Assembly: GCA_046156035.1 (NCBI GenBank)
Contig: JBJXEW010000055.1
Coordinates: forward strand, 43,389-107,388
From: JAEUIX01 sp046156035
Lineage (GTDB): Bacteria; Planctomycetota; Phycisphaerae; Phycisphaerales; UBA1924
DNA: 64,000 nt
Reading direction: 5' to 3'
Part shown: positions 26,632 to 34,767 of the stretch, one piece after another
Position numbering within the stretch: the first letter of the stretch is position 1
How the letters are laid out: each line of letters starts with the position of its first letter
Made by a program: the position numbers and the translations under genes
The notes under the pieces: model-generated
What the model was told of the DNA's origin: nothing
Seen by the model: only the letters and a program-made list of their open reading frames with translations
Databases searched by the model: none

Positions 26632-28014
26632 ATGGCATCTCTTTGGGGTGGACGGTTTGCGGGCAAGTCCGACCCGTTGTTCAAGCGGTTCAACGACTCG
26701 CTGCCGTTCGATTACCGACTGGTCCGCGAGGACATCGCCGGGTCGATCGCCTGGGCCAAGGCCATCCACGGCGCGGGCGTGATCTCCGCCGATGAACTGG
26801 CGCGGCTGACGGGGGCGCTCCAGACCCTGCACGCCGAGGTGGACGCGAACCCCGCCACCATCGTCCCCAGCGGCGATGAAGATGTGCACTCGTGGGTCGA
26901 GGCGCAGTTGGTGAAGCGCCTGGGCGATCTGGGCAAGAAACTGCACACCGGGCGCAGCCGTAACGACCAGGTGGCGACCGACCTGCGCATGTGGACGCGC
27001 GCAGCGTGCGAGCGGCTGATCGGCCTAGTGCAGGGCGTGCAACGGGCGCTCGTGGGCCTGGGCGAGCGCAACGCCGACACCATCCTGCCGGGATACACGC
27101 ACATGCAGCGCGGGCAGCCGATCCTCTTCGCGCACTGGTGTCTGGCGTATGTCGAGATGCTGGGACGCGACGGTGAGCGACTGACCGATGCACGCACCCG
27201 TGTGAACCGCTCCCCGCTTGGTTGCGGTGCGCTGGCGGGGACGGCGTACACGATCGACCGTGCCGCGCTCGCCGCAGACCTGGACTTTGACGAGCCGCTG
27301 CGGAACTCGCTGGACGCGGTGGGCGGCCGCGACTTTGTGTTCGAGGTTCTGGCGGCGTGCTCGATGACGGCGATCCACCTGTCGCGCCTGGCGGAAGACC
27401 TCATCCTGTACAACACGACCGAGTTCGGCTTCGTGAGCATGGACGACGCGGTGACCAGCGGCTCGTCGCTCATGCCGCAGAAGAAGAACCCGGACGCGAT
27501 GGAACTCATCCGAGGCAAGGCCGGGCGGGTGATCGGCGCCATGACGGCGCTGGCGGTCACCATGAAGGCCCTGCCCCTCGCCTACAACAAGGACCTGCAG
27601 GAGGACAAGGAGCCGCTCTTTGACGCGGCAGAGCACCTCTCGCTCGCGCTGGCCATGTGCGTGCCGGTGCTGGAGACCCTGCAGGTGAACGCGGCCGCGT
27701 GCGAGCGAGCCGCGCTGGGAGACGGCACGATTCTCGCGACCGACCTTGCGGACTACCTGGTTTCGAAGGGACTGGCGTTCCGCGATGCTCACCACGCCGC
27801 GAGCCTGGCAACCCGGCTGAGCCTTGACCTGGGCGTGCCGCTGCACGAACTCCCGGTGGCGAAACTGCGGGGCGTGCATGCGCTCATCGGCGAAGACGTG
27901 ACAGGGTGGCTCACGCTTGCCTCCAGCGTCGCGCGGCGGGACACCCTGGGCGGCACATCGCCGGGGCGCGTGCGTGCGGCCCTGGCCGAGGCCCGGGCCC
28001 GCCTGGGGGCGTAG
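26632..28014 (+). CDS. argH: Argininosuccinate lyase
   Basis: 460 residues, normal length. Final step of arginine synthesis: argininosuccinate to arginine and fumarate, cytoplasmic tetramer. LWGGRFAGKSDPLFKRFNDS opens the protein; SGDEDVHSWVEAQL, HTGRSRNDQVATDLRMW and LPGYTHMQRGQP are the first two conserved blocks; GSSLMPQKKNPDAMELIRGK is the superfamily signature with the catalytic serine. ATG 26632 gives the family N-terminus and has AAAGGGCGGA before it. argG is not in the window. Confidence 0.97.
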   Translation: MASLWGGRFAGKSDPLFKRFNDSLPFDYRLVREDIAGSIAWAKAIHGAGVISADELARLTGALQTLHAEVDANPATIVPSGDEDVHSWVEAQLVKRLGDLGKKLHTGRSRNDQVATDLRMWTRAACERLIGLVQGVQRALVGLGERNADTILPGYTHMQRGQPILFAHWCLAYVEMLGRDGERLTDARTRVNRSPLGCGALAGTAYTIDRAALAADLDFDEPLRNSLDAVGGRDFVFEVLAACSMTAIHLSRLAEDLILYNTTEFGFVSMDDAVTSGSSLMPQKKNPDAMELIRGKAGRVIGAMTALAVTMKALPLAYNKDLQEDKEPLFDAAEHLSLALAMCVPVLETLQVNAAACERAALGDGTILATDLADYLVSKGLAFRDAHHAASLATRLSLDLGVPLHELPVAKLRGVHALIGEDVTGWLTLASSVARRDTLGGTSPGRVRAALAEARARLGA

Positions 28015-28028
28015 TTCGCCACGGGGCG

Positions 28029-28034
28029 TACAAT
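28029..28034 (+). promoter_or_regulatory. -10 element TACAAT, leaderless type
   Basis: TACAAT 5 bases before ATG 28040; no Shine-Dalgarno. It lies in the 25-base gap after argH. Confidence 0.5.
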
Positions 28035-28039
28035 CGCCC

Positions 28040-28516
28040 ATGCGTCGCACACTCGTGAGCGCGAACGGGCAGATCACGCTTCTGCGTTCGAGTTGGCTGA
28101 TGATCGTGCGCCTGGCACGCCTGCACGGCTGGCGAGACCCGGTGCGCGCCGCGGCGGACAGGGCTCGCGCGGAGAACGCGTTTCCTCCCGAGCCGCCAGA
28201 GTCGGTGATGGCCTTGGGCACGCCCGGCACCACGATTGCAGGGATTGATGCCGCGGCGCTGGCCGATGTGATCGAGCACGCGCTGCCGGATATTCCCGAT
28301 CAGGATGCGCTGGGATTGAAAGTCTGCTCGACGATCGATCTGCCGGGCTGGGCGGTGCCGCACGTGGGGCGACGGCGCCTGCGGATGATCCGGCCCGGAG
28401 CGAAAGTTTCGCCGGTGGAGTATTTCAGCGGCGACAACAAACGGCGGCTCCCCCGCCTAATCCGGGTGCTCCGCGGCGGGGAGGTTGAGGTCCGAGCCAT
28501 CGAGCGGGCTGAATGA
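28040..28516 (+). CDS. Hypothetical protein
   Basis: 158 residues, unrecognised. No signal peptide or membrane helix; basic C-terminus (GRRRLRMIRPGAKVSPVEYF, LPRLIRVLRGGEVEVRAIER) and an N-terminal half with alternating helices. Codon positions look like real coding sequence of this genome and the start has a leaderless-type promoter. It follows argH closely but with its own promoter. Confidence 0.65.
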   Translation: MRRTLVSANGQITLLRSSWLMIVRLARLHGWRDPVRAAADRARAENAFPPEPPESVMALGTPGTTIAGIDAAALADVIEHALPDIPDQDALGLKVCSTIDLPGWAVPHVGRRRLRMIRPGAKVSPVEYFSGDNKRRLPRLIRVLRGGEVEVRAIERAE

Positions 28517-28603
28517 TTTTTCCCTGATCGCCCGCCAGAACCGCGTTTGGGGGCGGATATCACGGGCGATCCGTTCGTTCGGGTTTTGGGAGTAGCAGTT
28601 TTC

Positions 28604-28631
28604 TTGACTTATCCGGGCTTTCGAGTAATCT
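28604..28631 (+). promoter_or_regulatory. Sigma-70-like promoter of the structured RNA
   Basis: TTGACT (28604-28609), 16-base spacer, TAATCT (28626-28631). Best -35/-10 pair seen in the window. Start expected near 28637-28639. Confidence 0.7.
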
Positions 28632-28637
28632 AAACCA

Positions 28638-28810
28638 TCTTGAATGTGGCCGTGCGCCTTCGCGCGGCACCCATTTTCCGTTGATACTTCACGTCCACCC
28701 GGTGCCTCCAGGGATGTGGAAGTAAGGAAAGGGGGAGAGAGCACTTCAAGGGGGCGCACCGGCCCTTGTGCCCGTCGGCAAATTGACCGTTTGCCGCCGG
28801 GTTTTCTTTT
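28638..28810 (+). ncRNA. Candidate structured small RNA, possibly 6S RNA
   Basis: About 170 nt between a good promoter and a strong terminator, no coding frame. A closing stem of 11 bp with one bulge pairs 28648-28658 with 28753-28764. Inside it, an open internal loop (28659-28670 against 28735-28752) is followed by a stem (TTTTCC 28674-28679 with GGAAAG 28726-28731) and a terminal hairpin of 12 bp with one bulged G (28685-28696 with 28712-28724). Closing stem, large central bubble and terminal stem with a total near 170 nt is the 6S RNA plan, the RNA that sequesters housekeeping RNA polymerase. Alternatives: another sRNA, or a leader with attenuation for the redoxin gene. Confidence 0.5.
28771..28810 (+). 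terminator. Intrinsic terminator of the structured RNA
   Basis: Stem CCCG-tc-GGCAAA / TTTGCC-gc-CGGG with a 7-base loop, followed by TTTTCTTTT. Confidence 0.88.
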
Positions 28811-28822
28811 GCGCCTGTCCAC

Positions 28823-28828
28823 TACCAT
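28823..28828 (+). promoter_or_regulatory. -10 element TACCAT, leaderless type
   Basis: TACCAT 6 bases before ATG 28835, just after the RNA terminator, so the redoxin gene appears to have its own promoter. Confidence 0.5.
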
Positions 28829-28834
28829 CGCCGC

Positions 28835-29431
28835 ATGGCACGAACACCCTCGACGATGGCCGCGCTGGGAATGGTGGCCCCCGACTTTCACCTGGCGGAC
28901 ACGGTGAGCGGCAAGTCGGTCGGGCTTGCGGATTTGCGCGCGGCGCCGGCGCTGTTGGTGATGTTCATCTGCAACCACTGCCCCTTCGTGAAACACGTGC
29001 GTGCGGAACTGGCGCGGCTCGGTCAAGAGGCACAAGCCAGGGGTGTTGCGGTCGTGGCGATCAGTTCCAACGACGTGGCCACACACCCCGACGACAGCCC
29101 CGCGAAGATGGCCGCGGAGGCGAAGGAGGCTGGCTACTCGTTCGCGTACCTGTACGACGAGTCGCAGGCGGTGGCCAAGGCGTATCACGCGGCGTGCACG
29201 CCGGATTTCTTCCTGTTCGACGGCTCGCGGAAACTCGTCTATCGCGGGCAACTGGACGACAGCCGGCCCAGCAAGTACGTGGAGCGCGACATCCCGGTCA
29301 CGGGTGCCGACCTTCGCGCTGCGATCGATGCGGTGCTGGCTGGCAAGCCCGTGGCCGCCGCGCAGAAGCCCAGCATGGGGTGCAACATCAAGTGGAAGGC
29401 CGGCAATGAGCCCGAATGGGCGCGGGCCTAG
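28835..29431 (+). CDS. Thioredoxin-like redoxin (AhpC/TSA-type fold)
   Basis: 198 residues, cytoplasmic. Begins APDFHLADTVSGKSVGLADL, the peroxiredoxin/redoxin start, followed by MFICNHCPFVKHV with a CxxC pair (CNHC) in the thioredoxin active-site position, then VAVVAISSNDVATHPDDSP, YLYDESQAVAKAYHAACTPD with the cis-Pro and FFLFDGSRKLVYRGQLDDSR. The cis-Pro TPD and CxxC argue for a thiol reductase rather than a peroxidase. The C-terminal SMGCNIKWK is a conserved tail of this subfamily. Likely leaderless. Confidence 0.88.
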   Translation: MARTPSTMAALGMVAPDFHLADTVSGKSVGLADLRAAPALLVMFICNHCPFVKHVRAELARLGQEAQARGVAVVAISSNDVATHPDDSPAKMAAEAKEAGYSFAYLYDESQAVAKAYHAACTPDFFLFDGSRKLVYRGQLDDSRPSKYVERDIPVTGADLRAAIDAVLAGKPVAAAQKPSMGCNIKWKAGNEPEWARA

Positions 29432-29566
29432 GCGGCCCAGTGCGCACACAGCCATCCATGCGGATGGCGCTCAGACGGGCAACGGAAATCGGCCTGGGGC
29501 AACGTGGACGGGTCGGCGTGCGTACAGAACGATGCAGCGTGCGAAGCAGGGGGCCGGGCCAACCAG

Positions 29567-30673
29567 ATGTCCAAGGGTGCACCCATCCGGCGACGGTTCC
29601 ACGTTCACGCGATGCTGCTCGTGTTCGCCGGGCTCACCCTGCTCCTGGCGGTGGGTGCGTTCAACAGCAACAACAACCTGCTCTTCTGGCTCTTCGGCCT
29701 GGCACTCAGCCTGATCGTCGTGTCGGGGCTCATCAGCGGCACGATGCTGATGGGCCTGCGCGTGGAGCGGGTGCAGCCCCGGCCGGGAACCGCGGGTGAG
29801 GTGATGAGGGTGGAGTATCGGGTGCGGAACCTGAGCCGGGTGGTGCCGTGCATCGCGGTGCGCGTGGCGGAGCGACCGGGGCCGGGGCCCGAGGTCCAGG
29901 CGTTCATCGCCTACGTGGGCCCACGGCAGTCGAAGGTGATCGAGGGCCTGTGCGTGCCCTTCAGCCGCGGGCGCTGGAGGCTCGACAGGTTTGTGGCGAC
30001 AACAGAGTTTCCGTTCGGGATCATCCGCAAGTCGCTCATCTTCCGCCAGGGTGCGGCGCTCGTCGTCCACCCCGCAGCGCTCGACCCCGGGCCGCTGGAA
30101 GGGGCCGAGCGCGGGCGCGGCGAGCAGACCGGTGCCGCGCCCATGGTCTCGCGCTGGCGAGCGTGGCTGGGCGAGGAGCAACTGGCCGGCATCCGCGAGT
30201 ATGCGCCCGGCGACCAGGCCAGTTCAATCGCGTGGCGAGCCTCGGCGCGGGCGATGGCGGCAAGCCCGGAGCGGGCAAACCTGCTGGTGAGAGAGCACCT
30301 GACGGCCCCGCCCCTGCCGCGCGATGTGATGGTGCAACTTGATCTGCGCCGCGCGCACACCGACGCGGACTACGAACGCACGATCTCGCGTGCCTTGGGC
30401 GTCGCCCGCCGCCTGAGCGGTGCACGCGGCGCGGCGGCCCTGCGCGTTGGCCTTGTCGTGCTCGGGCGCGGCGTGCTGGTCCGGCCGCGCCCGCGTTCCC
30501 TGGCAGCGATCGTGCAAGAATTGACCGATCTGCCGCGCTTTGGCCAAGCGGCTGACTTGCTGAACGCGCCCAGCGCCGCGGGGCCGGCGACAACACCAAC
30601 GGTCGTTGTCTCGACGGCAACGGACGCGCCGACCGCGATCGTGCCGGCGGGCCGCGCCGGGGGCGCGTCATGA
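29567..30673 (+). CDS. DUF58 domain protein
   Basis: 368 residues. Two membrane helices at about 13-55 (MLLVFAGLTLLLAVGAF, FWLFGLALSLIVVSGLISG), then a beta-rich part and the DUF58 signature IREYAPGDQASSIAWRASAR at about 208-227. DUF58 proteins are usually encoded with a MoxR ATPase and a TgpA-type transglutaminase and are thought to act in envelope protein assembly; here the transglutaminase follows with a 4-base overlap but no MoxR gene is adjacent. ATG 29567 is the likely start, although no good Shine-Dalgarno is visible. Confidence 0.85.
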   Translation: MSKGAPIRRRFHVHAMLLVFAGLTLLLAVGAFNSNNNLLFWLFGLALSLIVVSGLISGTMLMGLRVERVQPRPGTAGEVMRVEYRVRNLSRVVPCIAVRVAERPGPGPEVQAFIAYVGPRQSKVIEGLCVPFSRGRWRLDRFVATTEFPFGIIRKSLIFRQGAALVVHPAALDPGPLEGAERGRGEQTGAAPMVSRWRAWLGEEQLAGIREYAPGDQASSIAWRASARAMAASPERANLLVREHLTAPPLPRDVMVQLDLRRAHTDADYERTISRALGVARRLSGARGAAALRVGLVVLGRGVLVRPRPRSLAAIVQELTDLPRFGQAADLLNAPSAAGPATTPTVVVSTATDAPTAIVPAGRAGGAS

Positions 30674-33024
30674 GCCAAGCACACCCTCCATCCGACGGCC
30701 GCGTGCCGGGCTCGCGCCGATTCCTTGTGTGGTCGCTCGCCACGGCCCTGGTGGGGGTGCTCACGTACTGCGCGGCAGACGAGAAGCCGCTGCTGGCGGT
30801 GCTGAGCGTGGTGGCCGCGGGTGTGTCGGCGTGGATGACCCTGGGCCGGGCGAATGGCACGGTTCGCACCCTGCCACGCATCGGAGTGAACCTGCTTGTG
30901 CTGGCGGCGATGGTGTACGCGGCGCTTGAGGTCATGAGCCAGCGCAACCCGCTCGTGTCGAACCTGAGTGACTTTCTGGTCTTGGTGCTTCTGACGAAGT
31001 TCCTGGACCGTCGCCGCGCCCGTGATGAGGCCCACATGCTGGGTCTGTCGATCTTCGTGGTGATCGGCTCGGTGCTGACGAGCAACAGTTTCCTCCTGGG
31101 CCTGGTGCTGGCCGCGTACACGCCGATGATGATCGTGGCGGTGGTGTGGTATCAGGTGTACGCCGGCCGGCAGCAGATGACCCAGTGCACCCCCCAGCCG
31201 GTGGGCGTGCGCGACGGGTGGGGGCGTGCGGGCCGGCGGTCGCTGGCAGGGCTGGTGGCGGTCAGCCTGGTGGCGGTGCTGGGCCTGGGGCTGACGGCCT
31301 TTGTGCTCACGCCGCGCACGATCGCGTCGCAGGCGTTCGGGCAGTGGGGCCAGGCCACGGCCGGCGCGCAGACAGACTTCCGCCCGGACATCGAACTCGG
31401 CCAGGCGGGTCTGCTGTCCACGTCGGAGGAAGCGGTGATGGATGTGGCGCTGGCCGACGCCCAGGGGGTGCCCGTGGCTACACCGCCCGCCCTCTTGTAC
31501 CTGCGCGGGGCCGTGCTTGACGAGTACGACCCCCAGACCGGTCGGTGGGGCTCACGCAACAGGGCTCGGCGCGGCGTGCGCGTGCCGCGAGACGCCATCA
31601 CCCGCGCCCAGCAAGACCTCCCGGCCAACGAGGTTCTGCCGCTGATGGGCGGCGTGCGCCCGCCCGTGACCGGCACCACGCGCTACACGATCAATATCCA
31701 CCGCGCGGGCCCGGGCCGGTGGCCCATGTTCGCTCCCTGGCGGCCGGTGAGCGTCTCACTGCCGACGGGAGGGCGGGTCTCGTACACCGCGGACCTGACG
31801 CTGACGCGCGAGCAGGGTGTGAGCGGCAGGCTCACCTACGTGGTGGCGGCCAGCCCTGACACGGGGGCCGCCGACCTCGAGTTGGTCAACCCGCGCCCGA
31901 CCATCGCCGGCCCGGAGGTGACGGCTCGTGTGCGCGCCATGGCGGAATCGATCTTGCGGGACAACGACCTGCCGCTGGACACCGAACTGCGGGCCCCCGG
32001 CGACAACCGGCTGATCGCTCAGACCGTGGCGACGCACCTGCGCACGCGCTACGCCTACACGCTGGAAATGATCGCGCCCCCGGCGGATCAGGACCCCATC
32101 GAGATGTTCCTGTTCGAGACCAGGCGTGGTCACTGCGAGTACTTTGCCGCGGGCCTCACCGCGCTCCTCCGCTCCGTGGGCGTGGATGCGCGGGTGGTGA
32201 CCGGCTATGCGGCCGGGGAGTTCAACCCGCTGGTGGGCGCGCTGGTGGTTCGCAAGAGCGATGCGCACGCGTGGGTTGAGGCGTGCCTGCAGACCGACCC
32301 CGCGCGCTGGGAGACCTTCGACGCGACGCCCCCCAGCGGCCTGGCGCACAACCAACGCGCCGCCGGCGAGAGCATGGTGGCCCAGATCGCGGCCCGCTTC
32401 CGGCAGGCTTACGAAGCGGCCGAACTGCGCTGGATCCGATCGGTCGTCGCGTTCGACCAGACCTCGGCCCGCGTTGACCTGTTCGCCGCGGGCGAATCGG
32501 CCCGCAGAAGGGCCCGTGACCTATCGCGGGTGATTGACGCCGTGTCGGAGCGCCTGCTGGGCCGGGAAGGGCGCGGGGCGCGGCTGGAACAGCGAACCGT
32601 GAGGCGATTGGCCACCGTGGGCGCGGTGCTCGTCGGCGTTGCAGGTGGGGTGTGGCTCGTCGTGCTGGTCTGGCGGCGCATCGCCCGGGCGCTGCGCGGT
32701 GCACGCGGCTCAGGACTGCGCCGTGCGGGTGCGGGCCGCCGGCGGCGAGCGCCGGCGTTCTATGCAAAACTCGTCGCGGCCTTGGCCCGTGCGGGCTATG
32801 TGAAGCCACCCGGCGTACATGCGCGGTCGTTCGCGCGGCGTGTGGAGGCCGAGGCGGGGGGGCGGGCTGCGGGCCTGGTGGACCTGGTGGAGTTGTACTA
32901 CGCCGCGCGCTTCGGTGGGCAAGCCCTCTCTCGTGGGCAAGGCCGTGAGGCCCTCGCGCGGGTCAGACTCCTGACCCGTTCGCTGCGCAGGGCTGATAAC
33001 CCGCGCCAGCGCGGCAACGGGTGA
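30670..33024 (+). CDS. TgpA-type membrane transglutaminase-like protein
   Basis: 784 residues. About six N-terminal membrane helices (residues 18-215), a large periplasmic part containing a transglutaminase-like domain with triad Cys489 (RRGHCEYFAAG), His533 (SDAHAWVEA) and Asp551 (FDATPP), then a last helix near 660 and a C-terminal DUF4129-like cytoplasmic part. This is the TgpA arrangement; transglutaminase-like domains act as peptidases or cross-linkers. The start overlaps the DUF58 stop (ATGA), so the pair is coupled. Confidence 0.9.
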   Translation: MSQAHPPSDGRVPGSRRFLVWSLATALVGVLTYCAADEKPLLAVLSVVAAGVSAWMTLGRANGTVRTLPRIGVNLLVLAAMVYAALEVMSQRNPLVSNLSDFLVLVLLTKFLDRRRARDEAHMLGLSIFVVIGSVLTSNSFLLGLVLAAYTPMMIVAVVWYQVYAGRQQMTQCTPQPVGVRDGWGRAGRRSLAGLVAVSLVAVLGLGLTAFVLTPRTIASQAFGQWGQATAGAQTDFRPDIELGQAGLLSTSEEAVMDVALADAQGVPVATPPALLYLRGAVLDEYDPQTGRWGSRNRARRGVRVPRDAITRAQQDLPANEVLPLMGGVRPPVTGTTRYTINIHRAGPGRWPMFAPWRPVSVSLPTGGRVSYTADLTLTREQGVSGRLTYVVAASPDTGAADLELVNPRPTIAGPEVTARVRAMAESILRDNDLPLDTELRAPGDNRLIAQTVATHLRTRYAYTLEMIAPPADQDPIEMFLFETRRGHCEYFAAGLTALLRSVGVDARVVTGYAAGEFNPLVGALVVRKSDAHAWVEACLQTDPARWETFDATPPSGLAHNQRAAGESMVAQIAARFRQAYEAAELRWIRSVVAFDQTSARVDLFAAGESARRRARDLSRVIDAVSERLLGREGRGARLEQRTVRRLATVGAVLVGVAGGVWLVVLVWRRIARALRGARGSGLRRAGAGRRRRAPAFYAKLVAALARAGYVKPPGVHARSFARRVEAEAGGRAAGLVDLVELYYAARFGGQALSRGQGREALARVRLLTRSLRRADNPRQRGNG

Positions 33025-33163
33025 CGAGTTTGGCGTGTGGGCACGCGTCTGGGCGCGCGTGCCGCACCAGAGCCCCTTGGACAGCCGACGCGGCGACCCG
33101 ATGAAGAACCTCGGGATCGGTGTGCGCGGAGTTGCGCCCCCGAGCCCGAGGGAGACGCCCAAC

Positions 33164-34069
33164 ATGCCCGCTTTTCGCTCTCGCACCGATCGGTGGAAGG
33201 ACGTGCTCGACCAGATCGCCCTGCGGGGCGGCGCGATTGAGATCGCCGTGGCGCCGCCCGATGGCGGCGATACGCCTGATCGCTCGGGCCCCGCGGAGCC
33301 TGCGGATGTGGTGTGGCGCGTGCGGCTGCTGGAGATCAGCGCCGATGCACTCGTGGTGGAGCCACCCGCGGCACTCGGCCGGACGATCCAACTGCCGGAG
33401 GGCACGCAACTCATCGGGGCACTCACCGTCGGGCAGAACCGCTGGATGTTCCGCACGCACTGCACAAACTACGCCAACGCTCGCGGCGGGCCCAGCGGCC
33501 AGACCCTAGGCCTGCGCCTGGCCCTGCCCACGGATGTGGAACGTTGCCCCCGCCGCCAACTCAACCGCGTCTCGAGCGCGGAGATTCACCTGCCCGCCGT
33601 GGAGTGCTGGCTGCTGGACGACCCTGCAAGCACGATCGCGGCCGAGACCGCCAACCGCGCGAGCATCATGGCGAGGTTGGGCGGACGGGGCGAGCCGCAC
33701 GGGCCCGCTTCGTGGGGCGAGTCGCCGCTCGACACACTCTGCCTGCCCAAGACCGGCCCCAGTTTGAAGGGGCAGATGCAGAACCTTTCGGGAGGCGGCA
33801 TGGGCCTGATCCTGGGTCCCGACGACTGCGCCACAGCGCAGCGCGCCCGCTTCCTGTGGCTCAAGATCGACCTTCGACCGGACATCCCCGAGCCGCTGGC
33901 GCTCACGGCCCGCGTGGCCCACACGCGCCTGGACTCCAACCGCAACGCCGTGGTGGGCCTGGCCTTTGACTTCCGCCACCACCCCGCCCACCAGCGCTTT
34001 GCCACCGACCTGCTGGCCGAGTACGTGCAGCGACTGGCCGCGCGGCAGGGCCTGCGCAAGGCCGCGTAA
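33164..34069 (+). CDS. PilZ-domain protein
   Basis: 301 residues. N-terminal YcgR-like region (WRVRLLEISADALVVEPPAA) and a PilZ-type domain: RRQLNR (about 127-132) supplies the RxxxR-type arginines and NLSGGGMGL the (D/N)xSxxG motif that together bind cyclic di-GMP. A ~55-residue insertion lies between the two motifs. It would couple c-di-GMP levels to motility or surface behaviour. ATG 33164 is used because AGGGAG precedes it by about 9 bases; ATG 33101 is an alternative. Confidence 0.78.
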   Translation: MPAFRSRTDRWKDVLDQIALRGGAIEIAVAPPDGGDTPDRSGPAEPADVVWRVRLLEISADALVVEPPAALGRTIQLPEGTQLIGALTVGQNRWMFRTHCTNYANARGGPSGQTLGLRLALPTDVERCPRRQLNRVSSAEIHLPAVECWLLDDPASTIAAETANRASIMARLGGRGEPHGPASWGESPLDTLCLPKTGPSLKGQMQNLSGGGMGLILGPDDCATAQRARFLWLKIDLRPDIPEPLALTARVAHTRLDSNRNAVVGLAFDFRHHPAHQRFATDLLAEYVQRLAARQGLRKAA

Positions 34070-34087
34070 GGCTCCCGGCCACTTTGC

Positions 34088-34093
34088 TACCAT
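34088..34093 (+). promoter_or_regulatory. -10 element TACCAT, leaderless type
   Basis: TACCAT 6 bases before ATG 34100, no Shine-Dalgarno. Confidence 0.5.
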
Positions 34094-34099
34094 GCGTTC

Positions 34100-34522
34100 A
34101 TGGCCACAGCCACGAGCCCCGCGGCAGTCGCTCACGCTCCTCTGGGCATCGCCCTTGATGTGAACGATCTCGAGCGCTCCTGCACGTTCTACAAGGCCAT
34201 CCTGGGCTTTGAGGTGGTGGCCACCACGCGCTCAGGCCTGATCTACGAGAGCCGCACGCTGCGCTCGCCCTTGGTGCCGCACCTGGACCTGATCCTGCGC
34301 GGCGCGTTCGGGAAGCGCGCCACCGGGGGCGGGCCGGGGAGTTTGCTGGCGATCACACTCCGCGTCTCCGACCCCGCGTCGATGGTGGAGCGGCTCACGC
34401 CCTTGGTGAAGTGGATCGGCGCGGCACCGGGGGCGGAGGCAAAGGGGGGCGAGTGCGTGCCCGCGCGTGCGCTGCGGTTTGCCGATCCGGATGGGTACCA
34501 CATTGAGTTGGTGGGCGGGTAA
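34100..34522 (+). CDS. Glyoxalase/VOC-family protein
   Basis: 140 residues, one vicinal-oxygen-chelate module pair: IALDVNDLERSCTFYKAILG in the first half, LAITLRVSDPASMVERLTPL, and the end RFADPDGYHIELVGG, the standard second-half motif with the metal-ligand glutamate. Cytoplasmic. VOC proteins range from glyoxalases to antibiotic-binding proteins, and the substrate cannot be told here. Confidence 0.85.
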   Translation: MATATSPAAVAHAPLGIALDVNDLERSCTFYKAILGFEVVATTRSGLIYESRTLRSPLVPHLDLILRGAFGKRATGGGPGSLLAITLRVSDPASMVERLTPLVKWIGAAPGAEAKGGECVPARALRFADPDGYHIELVGG

Positions 34523-34767
34523 GGGCGGATCGCAGCGCGGCCCGGATCGGCGCGTGCGCCTCCGACCGCCCAAGCCCGCAGGGCTTGGATGTGACAGCCG
34601 GGGGCAGAGCGAGGTCGCTGCCGCGACCGAGGATCGCCCCCGGGAAGGCCACGCGTGCCCGTGCGACCCCGACGGGGTCGTACATTCAACACATCACCGT
34701 GTCCGGGGGCGTTGCCCCCGGCTGTCTCATTGGAGGCCTTCGGCCTCCCCTGGTCCGGCCCTCACCC
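34523..34767. repeat. Intergenic palindromic (REP-like) repeat region
   Basis: 245 bases without a gene. Two perfect hairpins: CCGGGGGC-gtt-GCCCCCGG (34703-34721) and GGAGGCC-ttc-GGCCTCC (34732-34748), after several shorter palindromes (for example GCCCGCAGGGC near 34573). Resembles the interspersed palindromes of planctomycete genomes; neither hairpin has a T-tract, though they could still stop transcripts of the two convergent genes. Confidence 0.5.

Larger units (their letters stand above)
28517..28834. other. Intergenic region with promoter, RNA gene and terminator
   Basis: 318 bases, visibly less GC-rich at its start than the surroundings and without a coding frame. Everything I can identify in it (promoter, structured RNA, terminator, and the -10 of the redoxin gene) is listed separately. 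Confidence 0.6.

Noticed and set aside
28638..28810. SRP RNA, riboswitch or T-box as identity of the structured RNA
   Set aside because: No SRP GGAA-type tetraloop domain, no T-box GGGTGGAACC, and no riboswitch core I know; 6S-like shape fits better but is unproven.
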